DNA of 60,659 nt, from contig DCCS01000018.1 in the NCBI GenBank assembly GCA_002316015.1, positions 33,217 to 93,875 on the forward strand, written 5' to 3'. A program made the position numbers and the translations under genes. Positions 26,975 through 34,630 of the stretch are shown here, piece after piece. This stretch comes from Prevotellaceae bacterium UBA1075 (GTDB taxonomy: Bacteria; Bacteroidota; Bacteroidia; Bacteroidales; Bacteroidaceae). Under the pieces are notes generated by a model. The model did not search any database. It had not been told where the DNA came from and worked only from the letters and a program-made list of their open reading frames with translations. The stretch's first letter is position 1. Each line of letters begins with the position of its first letter.

Positions 26975-28093
26975 ATGTACCGCACAAGTCCCATACTGAC
27001 CATCCTCACTGCCCTTACCCTTTTGCTTGCCGCATGCACACGGCCGGGCAACAGGGACGTTCCCACTGTCCGTGTGGATGTCACCCAAGACCTCCCGGCC
27101 GACAGTTTCTTCTCCGGATGCACCCACATCCGCCTTGACCCAGTGACCGAGCCGATGCTGTCAGGAGTGCGCGACATCCGTTTCCTGGACAGCCTGATAT
27201 TCATCCTTGACGACGCGGGACGCATATTCACATTCTCCACCCAGGGCCGTCACCTGGCCACCCTTGACAGCATGGGACTGGGCAGCGGGCAGTACGCGAC
27301 AGCCGATGCCTTCGATGTGACCGACGCAGGCATTTATGTGCTCTGCCGCCCGCAGAAGCGCATCATGCACTACTCCTTCGGCGGACAGCTGGCACACACC
27401 TACCCCATCCACGACTACTATCTGGGCTTCCGCGTTCTGTCCGACTCGACGGTTGTGCTTGCCTCGGGCAACTGCAACGGGCGCATGGCCAACTTCATCA
27501 CCATGGAGATGGGCACCCAGAGGTTCATCCACGAGGCCGAACCGTTTGAACGCACCGAGTCGTTCACCTCCGACACCTACCATCCCTTTGTGGGGCGCAA
27601 GGGCGACACCCTCCTTGTGACCAACCCTTTCCACACCGACATCAAGACGCTGACAGACGGGAACACAGTTCCGCTGTGCACCTACACGTTCAACACCCGT
27701 GACCGGTTGCCCAAGGACATGCAGGACTACACCTTCGAGGAACTGGCACAAATGACCCGCCACAAGTCCGTCGTGCGGGGAATCGCACTCTGCTGCGCCA
27801 CAAGCGAGGCCACCTACACAGGCTACGAGATGTTCGGAAGGTGCGGCCTGTCGTACCTGCTCGCCAGAATCAAGGACGACGGCACCACACAGAACATGAC
27901 CATAAGGAACAATCCGGAGGCCAGTTTCCCCTATCTCTCCGCTCCCCTGTGCGAGGTCAACGGCCAGTTGGCAAGCGTTGTACCCGCGTACATGCTGCTG
28001 CGGATTGAGCAGGCCTACGGGCTCAGCAAGTTTACTTCTGCCGGACTACAACAGACCGACAATCCGGTCATCCTCCTGCACCGGCTGAGATGA
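26975..28093 (+). CDS. Six-bladed beta-propeller lipoprotein (BF3164-like)
   Basis: A 372-residue lipoprotein with lipobox LLLAAC (Cys near residue 21). The remainder is a series of about 45-residue repeats with the pattern of TolB/BF3164-like propellers: GVRDIRFLDSLIFILDDAGRIFTF, then GQYATADAFDVTDAGIYVL and a similar third blade (motifs given in part). Such lipoproteins sit on the outer membrane or cell surface and probably bind a ligand; no catalytic residues are evident. The NVEALA gene precedes it and a membrane regulator follows 56 bases later. Confidence 0.75.
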   Translation: MYRTSPILTILTALTLLLAACTRPGNRDVPTVRVDVTQDLPADSFFSGCTHIRLDPVTEPMLSGVRDIRFLDSLIFILDDAGRIFTFSTQGRHLATLDSMGLGSGQYATADAFDVTDAGIYVLCRPQKRIMHYSFGGQLAHTYPIHDYYLGFRVLSDSTVVLASGNCNGRMANFITMEMGTQRFIHEAEPFERTESFTSDTYHPFVGRKGDTLLVTNPFHTDIKTLTDGNTVPLCTYTFNTRDRLPKDMQDYTFEELAQMTRHKSVVRGIALCCATSEATYTGYEMFGRCGLSYLLARIKDDGTTQNMTIRNNPEASFPYLSAPLCEVNGQLASVVPAYMLLRIEQAYGLSKFTSAGLQQTDNPVILLHRLR

Positions 28094-28149
28094 GCGTGGG
28101 CAAAACACCATCGGATGCCGTTCTGCAAGAGGACTGCCACTAACCAAGA

Positions 28150-28749
28150 ATGGACAAGGGACACACGACCAAGACACACATACAGAAACACATGGCACGC
28201 TGGAAGCGCTTCCTGACCATCGTCACGCTCACGCTGATTTGCGCCTGCGCGCTTATCTCGCTGCTCTACGCGGCCGGTGCGCTTCCCGAGATGCTGGAGT
28301 TGTCCACACTCTTCGCCGTCTTCACCGCCGTCTTCTCCATATTGGTTCCATGCTGCCTGTGCCTCACACTCATCACACTGTCCGAACCGCAAGAGAGCGA
28401 CCAGCCCCTGCCACCCGAAAAGGAGGAGCAAGGCGACGAACTGCATGTAGATCTCCTGCACGGGACGCTGGTCTATGGCAAGAAACAGGTGCGCTGTAGA
28501 CAGCAGATTCTGCTTGTCCTGCAACACATGACAGACAGGAGCGACCACTTCATCAGCAAGAGCGACTTCGCCGCCGTACTTGACGACTCCTCCTACAGCA
28601 GCAACTGCGACACCGCAAACGCGAAAATCAACACCCTGGTCTCCTCAATCAGAAGCACGCTGCGCGACCTTCCCTACGAGATTGTCAATGTGAACCGCCA
28701 GGGATACATCCTCAACAAGAGAGCCGAAACCATAGAGGTGACGCAGTAA
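28150..28749 (+). CDS. Membrane-anchored winged-helix transcription regulator
   Basis: A 199-residue protein. Two hydrophobic segments (about 21-44 and 53-77) form a hairpin that would leave both ends in the cytoplasm. The C-terminal domain (about 98-190) has the layout of an OmpR/PhoB-type winged helix: LVYGKKQVRCRQQILLVL, a second helix, then TANAKINTLVSSIRSTL as recognition helix and YEIVNVNRQGYIL as the wing hairpin. It would be a one-component membrane regulator, inverted relative to ToxR/CadC, whose DNA-binding domain is N-terminal. The neighbours suggest it relays information from the surface propeller/NVEALA proteins; this is inference. Confidence 0.6.
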   Translation: MDKGHTTKTHIQKHMARWKRFLTIVTLTLICACALISLLYAAGALPEMLELSTLFAVFTAVFSILVPCCLCLTLITLSEPQESDQPLPPEKEEQGDELHVDLLHGTLVYGKKQVRCRQQILLVLQHMTDRSDHFISKSDFAAVLDDSSYSSNCDTANAKINTLVSSIRSTLRDLPYEIVNVNRQGYILNKRAETIEVTQ

Positions 28750-29011
28750 GCCACCAGGAGGCATACGGCCGCCTCACGCAACGCACCCATACACACAACT
28801 TCCTCCCCCAAAAGGCGAAAACAAAGGCCGGGACACGCTTCCTGCGGCATGACCCGGCTTTCCGGTTTGTGTGACCGGCAATTCTGCGAAATCATTATCT
28901 CCCTATGCTCCAGGGTGTTTGATAGTTTATCCATAGTTATTTGATAATAACAAAACACTAATATGAGAGTAATATGATATCACGTCCCAGCGCATTTTGC
29001 TCACCACGCCA

Positions 29012-29019
29012 TAACTTTG
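29012..29019 (+). promoter_or_regulatory. -7 promoter element before the candidate RNA
   Basis: CATAACTTTGC, with no start codon of a plausible gene for more than 400 bases downstream. Confidence 0.5.
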
Positions 29020-29023
29020 CAAA

Positions 29024-29205
29024 TGTAAACGCAGACATTAGTTTCTAACTATTATAAAGTGCCGTCAAGCGTGCGCGTGAGCGTAAGCAAGACAACACAA
29101 GGCAAAAAGATCAAATGTCAGATAACTGCCAGAGGAGACCAAGCCGGTGATGAACCTTAGGCAAAAGCCTGTAGGAAAATAACCATATCATCAAAAGAGG
29201 CACAT
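29024..29205 (+). ncRNA. Candidate structured non-coding RNA
   Basis: Transcription from 29012 would give an RNA in which GTGCC (29059-29063) can pair with GGCAC (29199-29203), GATGA with TCATC further in, and AGGC with GCCT around an AAAA loop (29159-29170). No Rfam family is recognised by eye. It resembles neither tmRNA, SRP RNA nor RNase P. Boundaries are guesses. Confidence 0.3.
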
Positions 29206-29464
29206 ATTACTTCACATCACTTCCACATTTTTATTCGTGCGCCCACCATTCAAAAGCCGGCTTGGCTCTTCCACTGGACTCTCCCACAAGACTTCGGAAC
29301 ACTACACCCCCGCATTTTCCGTGGCAAGGGGACATATCCCCACTGCGGCGCGTTGACCATTGCATCCGCATGCGTGTGGCGGCCTGCCCCACAAGCAGGA
29401 CGCGTGTATGGGCATGACCACAAACAAGTAGAGCGCAGGCATGGCCAATATGATGAAAAAGCGA

Positions 29465-29472
29465 TAACTTTG
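29465..29472 (+). promoter_or_regulatory. -7 promoter element for the SGNH gene
   Basis: GATAACTTTGC, 19 bases before the ATG at 29492. Confidence 0.65.
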
Positions 29473-29491
29473 CAAGTCAGGGAAAAAGAAC

Positions 29492-30358
29492 ATGCACCAC
29501 ACGAACATGCTGTACGCAAAGAAAGGAATTATCCTGTGCGCCCTTCTGCTCATAGGAGCGGGCTGCACCACACTGCACGCAAGAGGAGAGAAGAGGCAAG
29601 CAGGCACCTATGCCCAGCACCCCTGGAACGGCAGGCGCATCGCCTACATCGGTGACTCGGTGACCGACCCCAACCAGGGCGTCGGGCAAGTGACACACTA
29701 CTGGCAGTTCCTGGCCGACTGGCTACACACCACCCCGCTGGTGTATGCAGTGAGCGGATATGACTGGACACACGCCGTCGGCCTCACCGACAAGCTGTAC
29801 CAGGACGTGGGGCAGGATGTGGATGCCATCATCGTGTTCCTGGGCACCAACGACTACAACGAGGACCTCCCGCTGGGGAAGTGGTTCACCGAGAGTCCCG
29901 AACAGGTCGAGCGCGGCAAGGGCGGCAGGGAGTTCCGGGACGTGCGCCTGCACCGTACCCTGTGCACAGACCAGGGCACGCTGCGAGGCCGTATCAATGT
30001 GGCCATGCGGCATCTCAAGAGCCTATACCCCACCAAGCAGATTGTCCTGCTCACCCCCCTGCACCGGGGGTACGCGTTCTTCGGCAAGGGCAACCGGCAG
30101 CCAAGCGAGGACTACCGCAATGAGCAGGGACTATGGATAGATGACTATGTGGAGGCCATACAGGAAGCCGCGCATGTGTGGGCTGTCCCCGTCATTGACC
30201 TGTTCTCTCTCAGCGGACTGCTTCCCACAGTTCCCAGCCAGAGACAATACTTCTGCCACGAGGACACCGACCAACTGCACCCCAACACGCGAGGTCACCG
30301 GCGCCTTGCCATGACCCTGCTGACGCAGCTTGCCGGTCTGCCCTGCGGCTGGGAGTAG
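29492..30358 (+). CDS. SGNH/GDSL-family hydrolase lipoprotein
   Basis: A 288-residue protein with lipobox LIGAGC (Cys25) and the SGNH hydrolase blocks: IAYIGDSVTD (Ser56), FLGTNDYNED with the conserved Gly/Asn, and a C-terminal DTDQLHPN with the Asp260/His263 catalytic pair. It is probably an esterase or deacetylase acting on a cell-surface or dietary glycan; substrate unknown. An internal ATG at 29507 (MLYAKKGIIL) would give a more compact signal peptide. Its own promoter and a strong terminator make it monocistronic. Confidence 0.85.
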   Translation: MHHTNMLYAKKGIILCALLLIGAGCTTLHARGEKRQAGTYAQHPWNGRRIAYIGDSVTDPNQGVGQVTHYWQFLADWLHTTPLVYAVSGYDWTHAVGLTDKLYQDVGQDVDAIIVFLGTNDYNEDLPLGKWFTESPEQVERGKGGREFRDVRLHRTLCTDQGTLRGRINVAMRHLKSLYPTKQIVLLTPLHRGYAFFGKGNRQPSEDYRNEQGLWIDDYVEAIQEAAHVWAVPVIDLFSLSGLLPTVPSQRQYFCHEDTDQLHPNTRGHRRLAMTLLTQLAGLPCGWE

Positions 30359-30661
30359 TGCCTTGCCACACACACCACGCGAGGCCATGCCGTGACATTG
30401 TGTCGCGGCATGGCCTCGCGTTTTTTGACACGAGTGCCCGGCAAGGGCAAGGTGCGGGATGTCCCGCACACCCATGTGGCGGCTGTGCGGTCATTGAGGG
30501 GGAATGCTTCCGATGGCGTTCCGGGGAATGGATTTCCACGGCGCTGTGGCAGCGGAAGGCAGTTTCCGGGCGGCAGGGGTGCAGTACACATGACGCATCC
30601 GCACGCTGCCACAGGCCCGCGCTGTGCGGAAGCATGTGACCGGCGGCGGGGCGCATGTGGC
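30359..30661. other. Convergent spacer between SGNH gene and ABC transporter
   Basis: About 300 bases; contains the terminator at 30378-30426 and nothing else recognisable. Confidence 0.5.
30378..30426 (+). terminator. Rho-independent terminator after the SGNH gene
   Basis: A perfect 15-bp stem (CGCGAGGCCATGCCG and its complement) with a further GACA/TGTC inner helix is followed immediately by TTTTTT, 20 bases beyond the stop codon. Confidence 0.9.
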
Positions 30662-32392
30662 CTACGTGCCCGCCGCCGGCCCCTTCCCAACATGGGAGAC
30701 TGCGGTGTGGGCCCGCTCCAGTCTGAGCACTTGTGTGCAGTACTCCACCATGGCCGGGCGGTGAGTCACGCAGATGACAGTGCGCCCTCGCTGCTCCACG
30801 CGCAGGTTGGCGAGCAAACGGCTTTCGGTGGCCTGGTCGAGCGCGCTCGTCGCCTCGTCCAGCAGAAGCACGCTGCCCGGGCGCAGGAGCGACCTGGCTA
30901 TGGCTATGCGCTGCGCCTGTCCCTCGCTCATACCGGCCCCAAGTTCACCGCAGGGCGTGTCGAGCCCCATGGGCAAGTCCGTCACGAAATCAGCGCAAGC
31001 CGTGTGCAGCGCGTGGAGCATGTCGTCCTCGGTGGCCTGCGGATTGCCCAGCAGCAGGTTGTCCCTTATGCTCCCACTCAGCAGTGTGTTTCCCTGGGGC
31101 ACATACACCAGATTGTTTCGCGTGAGCGGGGACACCTCCACGCTCGCCCTGTCGTCATACAGTTCCACGAGCCCCCTCCGGGGTCGCACGAGAGCCAGTA
31201 TGAGGCGCACCAGCGTGGTCTTGCCCGCGCCCGTCTCGCCCAGCACGGCCGTCACGCTGCCTGGGGGGAAGTCGAAGGAGAAGTCATGCAGTATGTCCCG
31301 CTGCCCGTCCGCGTAGGCACAGGTCACCCCAGTCAGCCTGACACCCGCCACACCCCGCATGCGCACAGGCTTGCCCTGCTCCTCCTGTGGCGTGTCCTCC
31401 AGTTCCATCAGCCTTTCGCTTGCGGTGGCACATCCCACAAAAGCGGGCACATAGCGGAGCGCGTCGCGAAAGGGACCCTGTACCTGCCCCACCAGCTGCA
31501 GGAAGGCGGCCATCATGCCATAAGTGACCAGTCCCTCCTGCAGTTGATAGGCGCACGACACAAAGGCCAGCAGATAGCCCAGGCCAAACCCCAGGCTCAC
31601 CATTGCCGATGACGTGCTGCTGAACACGGTGCGCCTGCGTACCTGGCCCCTCAGCCTGTCCTGTGCCTCTCCCAGGCGGGCCGCCATGGTGCCGCACCGC
31701 TCCAGGGTCTTCAGCACCATGTTGTACTGGACGCTTTCCTGCACGATGCTCTGTATTCTGCTGTCGGTATCGCGGATTTCCCTTGTGAGCGCGCGCATGC
31801 GCCTTACATAGACGCGGCTGAGCAGTGTGAACAGCGGGGTGATGCAAAGCAGCAGGCATGCCACCACGGCATTCATGGTACAGAGGAAGAAGAACGCGCC
31901 CACGAGACGCGCCACCACGCACAGGGCAGAGGGAACCGTCTCGGTAATCGTGCCGCTCACATCATACACGTCACGCTCCAGGCGGTTGAGCACATCGCCG
32001 CTGTGCCGTCCCTCCCGACCCGTCCACCGGCTGCCCATCAGGTGACGGAAGAGCCTCATCTGCAATATGTTCTGCGACCGCACGCCCAGGATAGCGGCTA
32101 TCCAGCGGCGGGCGTAGCCCAACGACACCTGGAGCAGCAGCAACAGGACGAGCAACAGGGCGGCGCGAGACAGGGGCGCCGGCGCGCGTCCCGTGGCGAT
32201 GTCGATGGCCCACTTGGAGGCGTATATGAACGAGAAGTCAAGCGCCACGCCAGCCAGTCCCGTCAGCGCGTTGAGCGCAGCCTGCGCGCGCAGCCCCCGG
32301 GAGGCGCGCCATATCCAGCGTAGCAGCCTTGTGTCTCTTGTTCCCGTCAGCATACCGTCATCCCGTCCAAAGAGTTTGCCCGCAAGCGCCAC
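30662..32392 (-). CDS. ABC transporter, fused permease and ATPase
   Basis: A 576-residue half-transporter of the exporter (MsbA/lipid-drug) type. Six hydrophobic segments in the first about 320 residues are followed by a nucleotide-binding domain with Walker A GETGAGKTT, signature GMSEGQAQR (a variant of LSGGQ), Walker B VLLLDEATSALD and H-loop THRPAM. The cargo cannot be predicted. The frame begins with a GTG that directly abuts the nadK stop; an ATG at 32353, 13 codons in, is an alternative start. Proximity to nadK implies co-transcription. Confidence 0.88.
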   Translation of the reverse strand: MALAGKLFGRDDGMLTGTRDTRLLRWIWRASRGLRAQAALNALTGLAGVALDFSFIYASKWAIDIATGRAPAPLSRAALLLVLLLLLQVSLGYARRWIAAILGVRSQNILQMRLFRHLMGSRWTGREGRHSGDVLNRLERDVYDVSGTITETVPSALCVVARLVGAFFFLCTMNAVVACLLLCITPLFTLLSRVYVRRMRALTREIRDTDSRIQSIVQESVQYNMVLKTLERCGTMAARLGEAQDRLRGQVRRRTVFSSTSSAMVSLGFGLGYLLAFVSCAYQLQEGLVTYGMMAAFLQLVGQVQGPFRDALRYVPAFVGCATASERLMELEDTPQEEQGKPVRMRGVAGVRLTGVTCAYADGQRDILHDFSFDFPPGSVTAVLGETGAGKTTLVRLILALVRPRRGLVELYDDRASVEVSPLTRNNLVYVPQGNTLLSGSIRDNLLLGNPQATEDDMLHALHTACADFVTDLPMGLDTPCGELGAGMSEGQAQRIAIARSLLRPGSVLLLDEATSALDQATESRLLANLRVEQRGRTVICVTHRPAMVEYCTQVLRLERAHTAVSHVGKGPAAGT

Positions 32393-33286
32393 TCAGCACT
32401 CCCGCGCCCGTGTGTCGCTTCCCCACATGAGTTTCTGCCTGAGCGTGCGGAAGAACGAGCCGCCCGGACGCTTGAGCACCCTCACCTGGCAACCGGCCTT
32501 GCGCACATCAAGGCTCACGCCCTCGGCACAGACCTGGCTGCGCCCGTCTATTGCCACCAGGAAGTTGTGGTTGCGGCTCTCCACCGTGAGCCTCACACGG
32601 GCATCCCCGCCCAGTGTCAGGGGACGCATGCTCAGGCTGTGCGGGGCCACGGGCACAAGCCCCAGAATGTCGCTCTGGGGTGACATCACCGGCCCCCCGA
32701 CACTCAGCGCATAGCCTGTGCTGCCCGTGGGTGTGTTGATGATGAGGCCGTCGGCCTGGTATGTGGTGAGGTACTCGCCGTCTATTTCCACCCTGATGCT
32801 GATCATGCTGCCCACATCGCGCTTGAGCACAGCCACCTCGTTGAGCGCATACGGATAGTCAAGGGGCTCGCCCGGAGAGAATGCCACGCCCAGCATGGCG
32901 CGTGCCTCGGCGCGGAGCTGCCCCCTGAAAGCCATGTCGATGGCCATCTCGATGTCACAGGGAGAGAAATCGGCCAGAAACCCCAGCCGTCCCATGTTGA
33001 CCCCCAGGATGGGCGTGCCCGACGCCCCCACGCGCTTGGCTGCCGTGAGAAAAGTGCCGTCGCCTCCCATGCTGACGGCCAGCTGGGGCTGGAAGTCCTC
33101 GCCGGCAATCCGGGCCGAGCGCGGCACGCGTATTCCCGGCACGGCATTCAGGTTCTCGTAGAAGGGAGGGTCTATGCCCACGCAGGCATTCCTGCGCTCC
33201 AGCGCGTCCAGCAGATTCTGGGCATACACGGCCTTGGAGGAGTCCGTGACGCTGCCAAAGAGGGCCACCCTGATAGGTTTCTCCAT
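32393..33286 (-). CDS. nadK: NAD kinase
   Basis: A 297-residue cytoplasmic enzyme that phosphorylates NAD to NADP. GGDGT at 74-78 is the catalytic/nucleotide motif; the conserved NE (YALNEVAVLKRD) and PTGSTGYALSVGGP blocks are present. The start at 33286 is preceded by a promoter on the minus strand. Its stop abuts the GTG of the ABC transporter. Confidence 0.95.
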   Translation of the reverse strand: MEKPIRVALFGSVTDSSKAVYAQNLLDALERRNACVGIDPPFYENLNAVPGIRVPRSARIAGEDFQPQLAVSMGGDGTFLTAAKRVGASGTPILGVNMGRLGFLADFSPCDIEMAIDMAFRGQLRAEARAMLGVAFSPGEPLDYPYALNEVAVLKRDVGSMISIRVEIDGEYLTTYQADGLIINTPTGSTGYALSVGGPVMSPQSDILGLVPVAPHSLSMRPLTLGGDARVRLTVESRNHNFLVAIDGRSQVCAEGVSLDVRKAGCQVRVLKRPGGSFFRTLRQKLMWGSDTRAREC

Positions 33287-33307
33287 ATTTATGTCTTGCT
33301 TACAGGA

Positions 33308-33337
33308 ACAAAGTTAGTATTTTATTTCTAACTTTGT
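33308..33337. promoter_or_regulatory. Divergent back-to-back promoters of nadK and the DJ-1 gene
   Basis: ACAAAGTTAG and CTAACTTTGT are perfect 10-bp inverted arms separated by 10 AT bases. The left arm is a minus-strand -7 element (33309-33316) for nadK and the right arm a plus-strand one (33329-33336) for the gene at 33385. Confidence 0.7.
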
Positions 33338-33384
33338 GCCAAGCGGAATCGATTATTGCAATGTGCACATAACATATAAGGTAT

Positions 33385-33939
33385 ATGATTACAGTATTTC
33401 TGGCAACGGGCTTCGAGGAGATAGAGGCCATTGCCCCTGTGGACATCCTGCGGCGCGCCGGGCTGGACGCGCGCACAGTCTCAATCTATGACACCACCAT
33501 GGTCAAGGGCGCGCACGGCATTCCCGTACAGGCCGACATGACGCTCGGGCAAGTGGACTTCGGGCAGGCAGAGATGATGGTGCTGCCCGGCGGGCTGCCC
33601 GGGGCGACCAACCTGGATGCCTGTGTCCCGCTGCGCGAAGCCCTCACACGGCATGCGGCAGGGGGCAGGGCGCTGGCCGCCATCTGCGCCGCGCCGCTGG
33701 TGCTGGGACACCTGGGGCTGCTCAGGGGCAGGAGGGCAACCTGCTACCCCGGTGTGGAGCATGAGCTGGAGGGCGCGCGCTGCACAGGCGCGCTGGTGGA
33801 GACGGATGGGAACATCGTCACCGGCAAGGGGCCGGCAGCCGCTTTCGAGTTCGGGTACGCACTGGTGGAAATGCTCAAAAGCCAGGAAGCCTCGATGCCC
33901 CTGCGCGACGGGATGCTTTACTCTGAACTGAGGCCCTGA
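33385..33939 (+). CDS. DJ-1/PfpI family protein
   Basis: A 184-residue class I glutamine amidotransferase-like protein of the DJ-1/YajL subgroup. The reactive cysteine is Cys101 in AAICAAPLVLG and the conserved glutamate lies in FEEIEAIAP near the N-terminus. The family is linked to stress protection and glyoxal detoxification; substrate unproven. The TGA is followed directly by the ispD ATG. Confidence 0.9.
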   Translation: MITVFLATGFEEIEAIAPVDILRRAGLDARTVSIYDTTMVKGAHGIPVQADMTLGQVDFGQAEMMVLPGGLPGATNLDACVPLREALTRHAAGGRALAAICAAPLVLGHLGLLRGRRATCYPGVEHELEGARCTGALVETDGNIVTGKGPAAAFEFGYALVEMLKSQEASMPLRDGMLYSELRP

Positions 33940-34620
33940 ATGGAACGCTGCGCCATACTGGTGGCGGGCGGACAAGGGCTGCGCATGGGGGGCGGTGTGC
34001 CCAAGCAGTTCATGCTGCTCGACGGGCGGCCCGTGATCATGCGCACCATCGACCGTTTCCGCGACACGTTTCCCGACATACGTGTCATCGTCGTGCTCCC
34101 CAGGGGGCAGCATGACCATTGGCATGACCTGTGCCGCCAGCACGGGCTGGGGGGCGCGTGCCAGACGGCCGAGGGGGGCGACACCCGCTTCCACTCGGTG
34201 CTGAACGGACTCCGCGCCATCCCCCCCGGAGTGACCGACGCGCTGGTGGGCGTGCATGACGGGGTGCGGCCCTTCGTGTCGCGCGAGACACTCATCGCCT
34301 GCTACAGCGAGGCGGCCAGGAGCGGCGCGGCCGTGCCCGTGACCCCCGTGGTGGAGACGCTGCGGCACATCCTGCCCGACGGCGGGAGCGTGACGGTGCC
34401 CCGGGACGAGTACCGTCTGGTGCAGACCCCCCAGGTGTTCCGCCTCGGACTGCTGCGCCAGGCTTACGCGCAACCCTACCGGAGCCTGTTCACCGACGAT
34501 GCGTCGGTGGTGGAGGCTCTGGGCGGGCGCGTCACACTGGTGGAGGGCAACCGCGACAACATCAAGCTCACCACGCCCGCCGACCTGCTGCTGGCGCGCG
34601 GAATCATGGGAGCACACTGA
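33940..34620 (+). CDS. ispD: 2-C-methyl-D-erythritol 4-phosphate cytidylyltransferase
   Basis: A 226-residue enzyme of the MEP isoprenoid pathway that joins CTP to methylerythritol phosphate. The N-terminal nucleotide-binding stretch ILVAGGQGLRMGGGVPKQF, the VHDGVRPFVS block and a TDDASVVE segment are diagnostic. It lies between the DJ-1 gene (no gap) and recG (10-base gap). The same pathway is entered by the dxs gene at 37183. Confidence 0.95.
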   Translation: MERCAILVAGGQGLRMGGGVPKQFMLLDGRPVIMRTIDRFRDTFPDIRVIVVLPRGQHDHWHDLCRQHGLGGACQTAEGGDTRFHSVLNGLRAIPPGVTDALVGVHDGVRPFVSRETLIACYSEAARSGAAVPVTPVVETLRHILPDGGSVTVPRDEYRLVQTPQVFRLGLLRQAYAQPYRSLFTDDASVVEALGGRVTLVEGNRDNIKLTTPADLLLARGIMGAH

Positions 34621-34630
34621 ACCACTGCCC

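Larger units (their letters stand above)
28750..29491. other. Large gene-free region, candidate non-coding RNA
   Basis: About 740 bases with no credible protein gene. The centre is more AT-rich than the surroundings. A forward promoter at 29012 faces a 190-base segment with several pairing possibilities; a second promoter at 29465 serves the SGNH gene. Confidence 0.5.

Noticed and set aside
29059..29205. Group II intron
   Set aside because: The GTGCC start and a few pairings recall an intron 5' end, but there is no domain V and no reverse transcriptase gene, so I report only a structured-RNA candidate.
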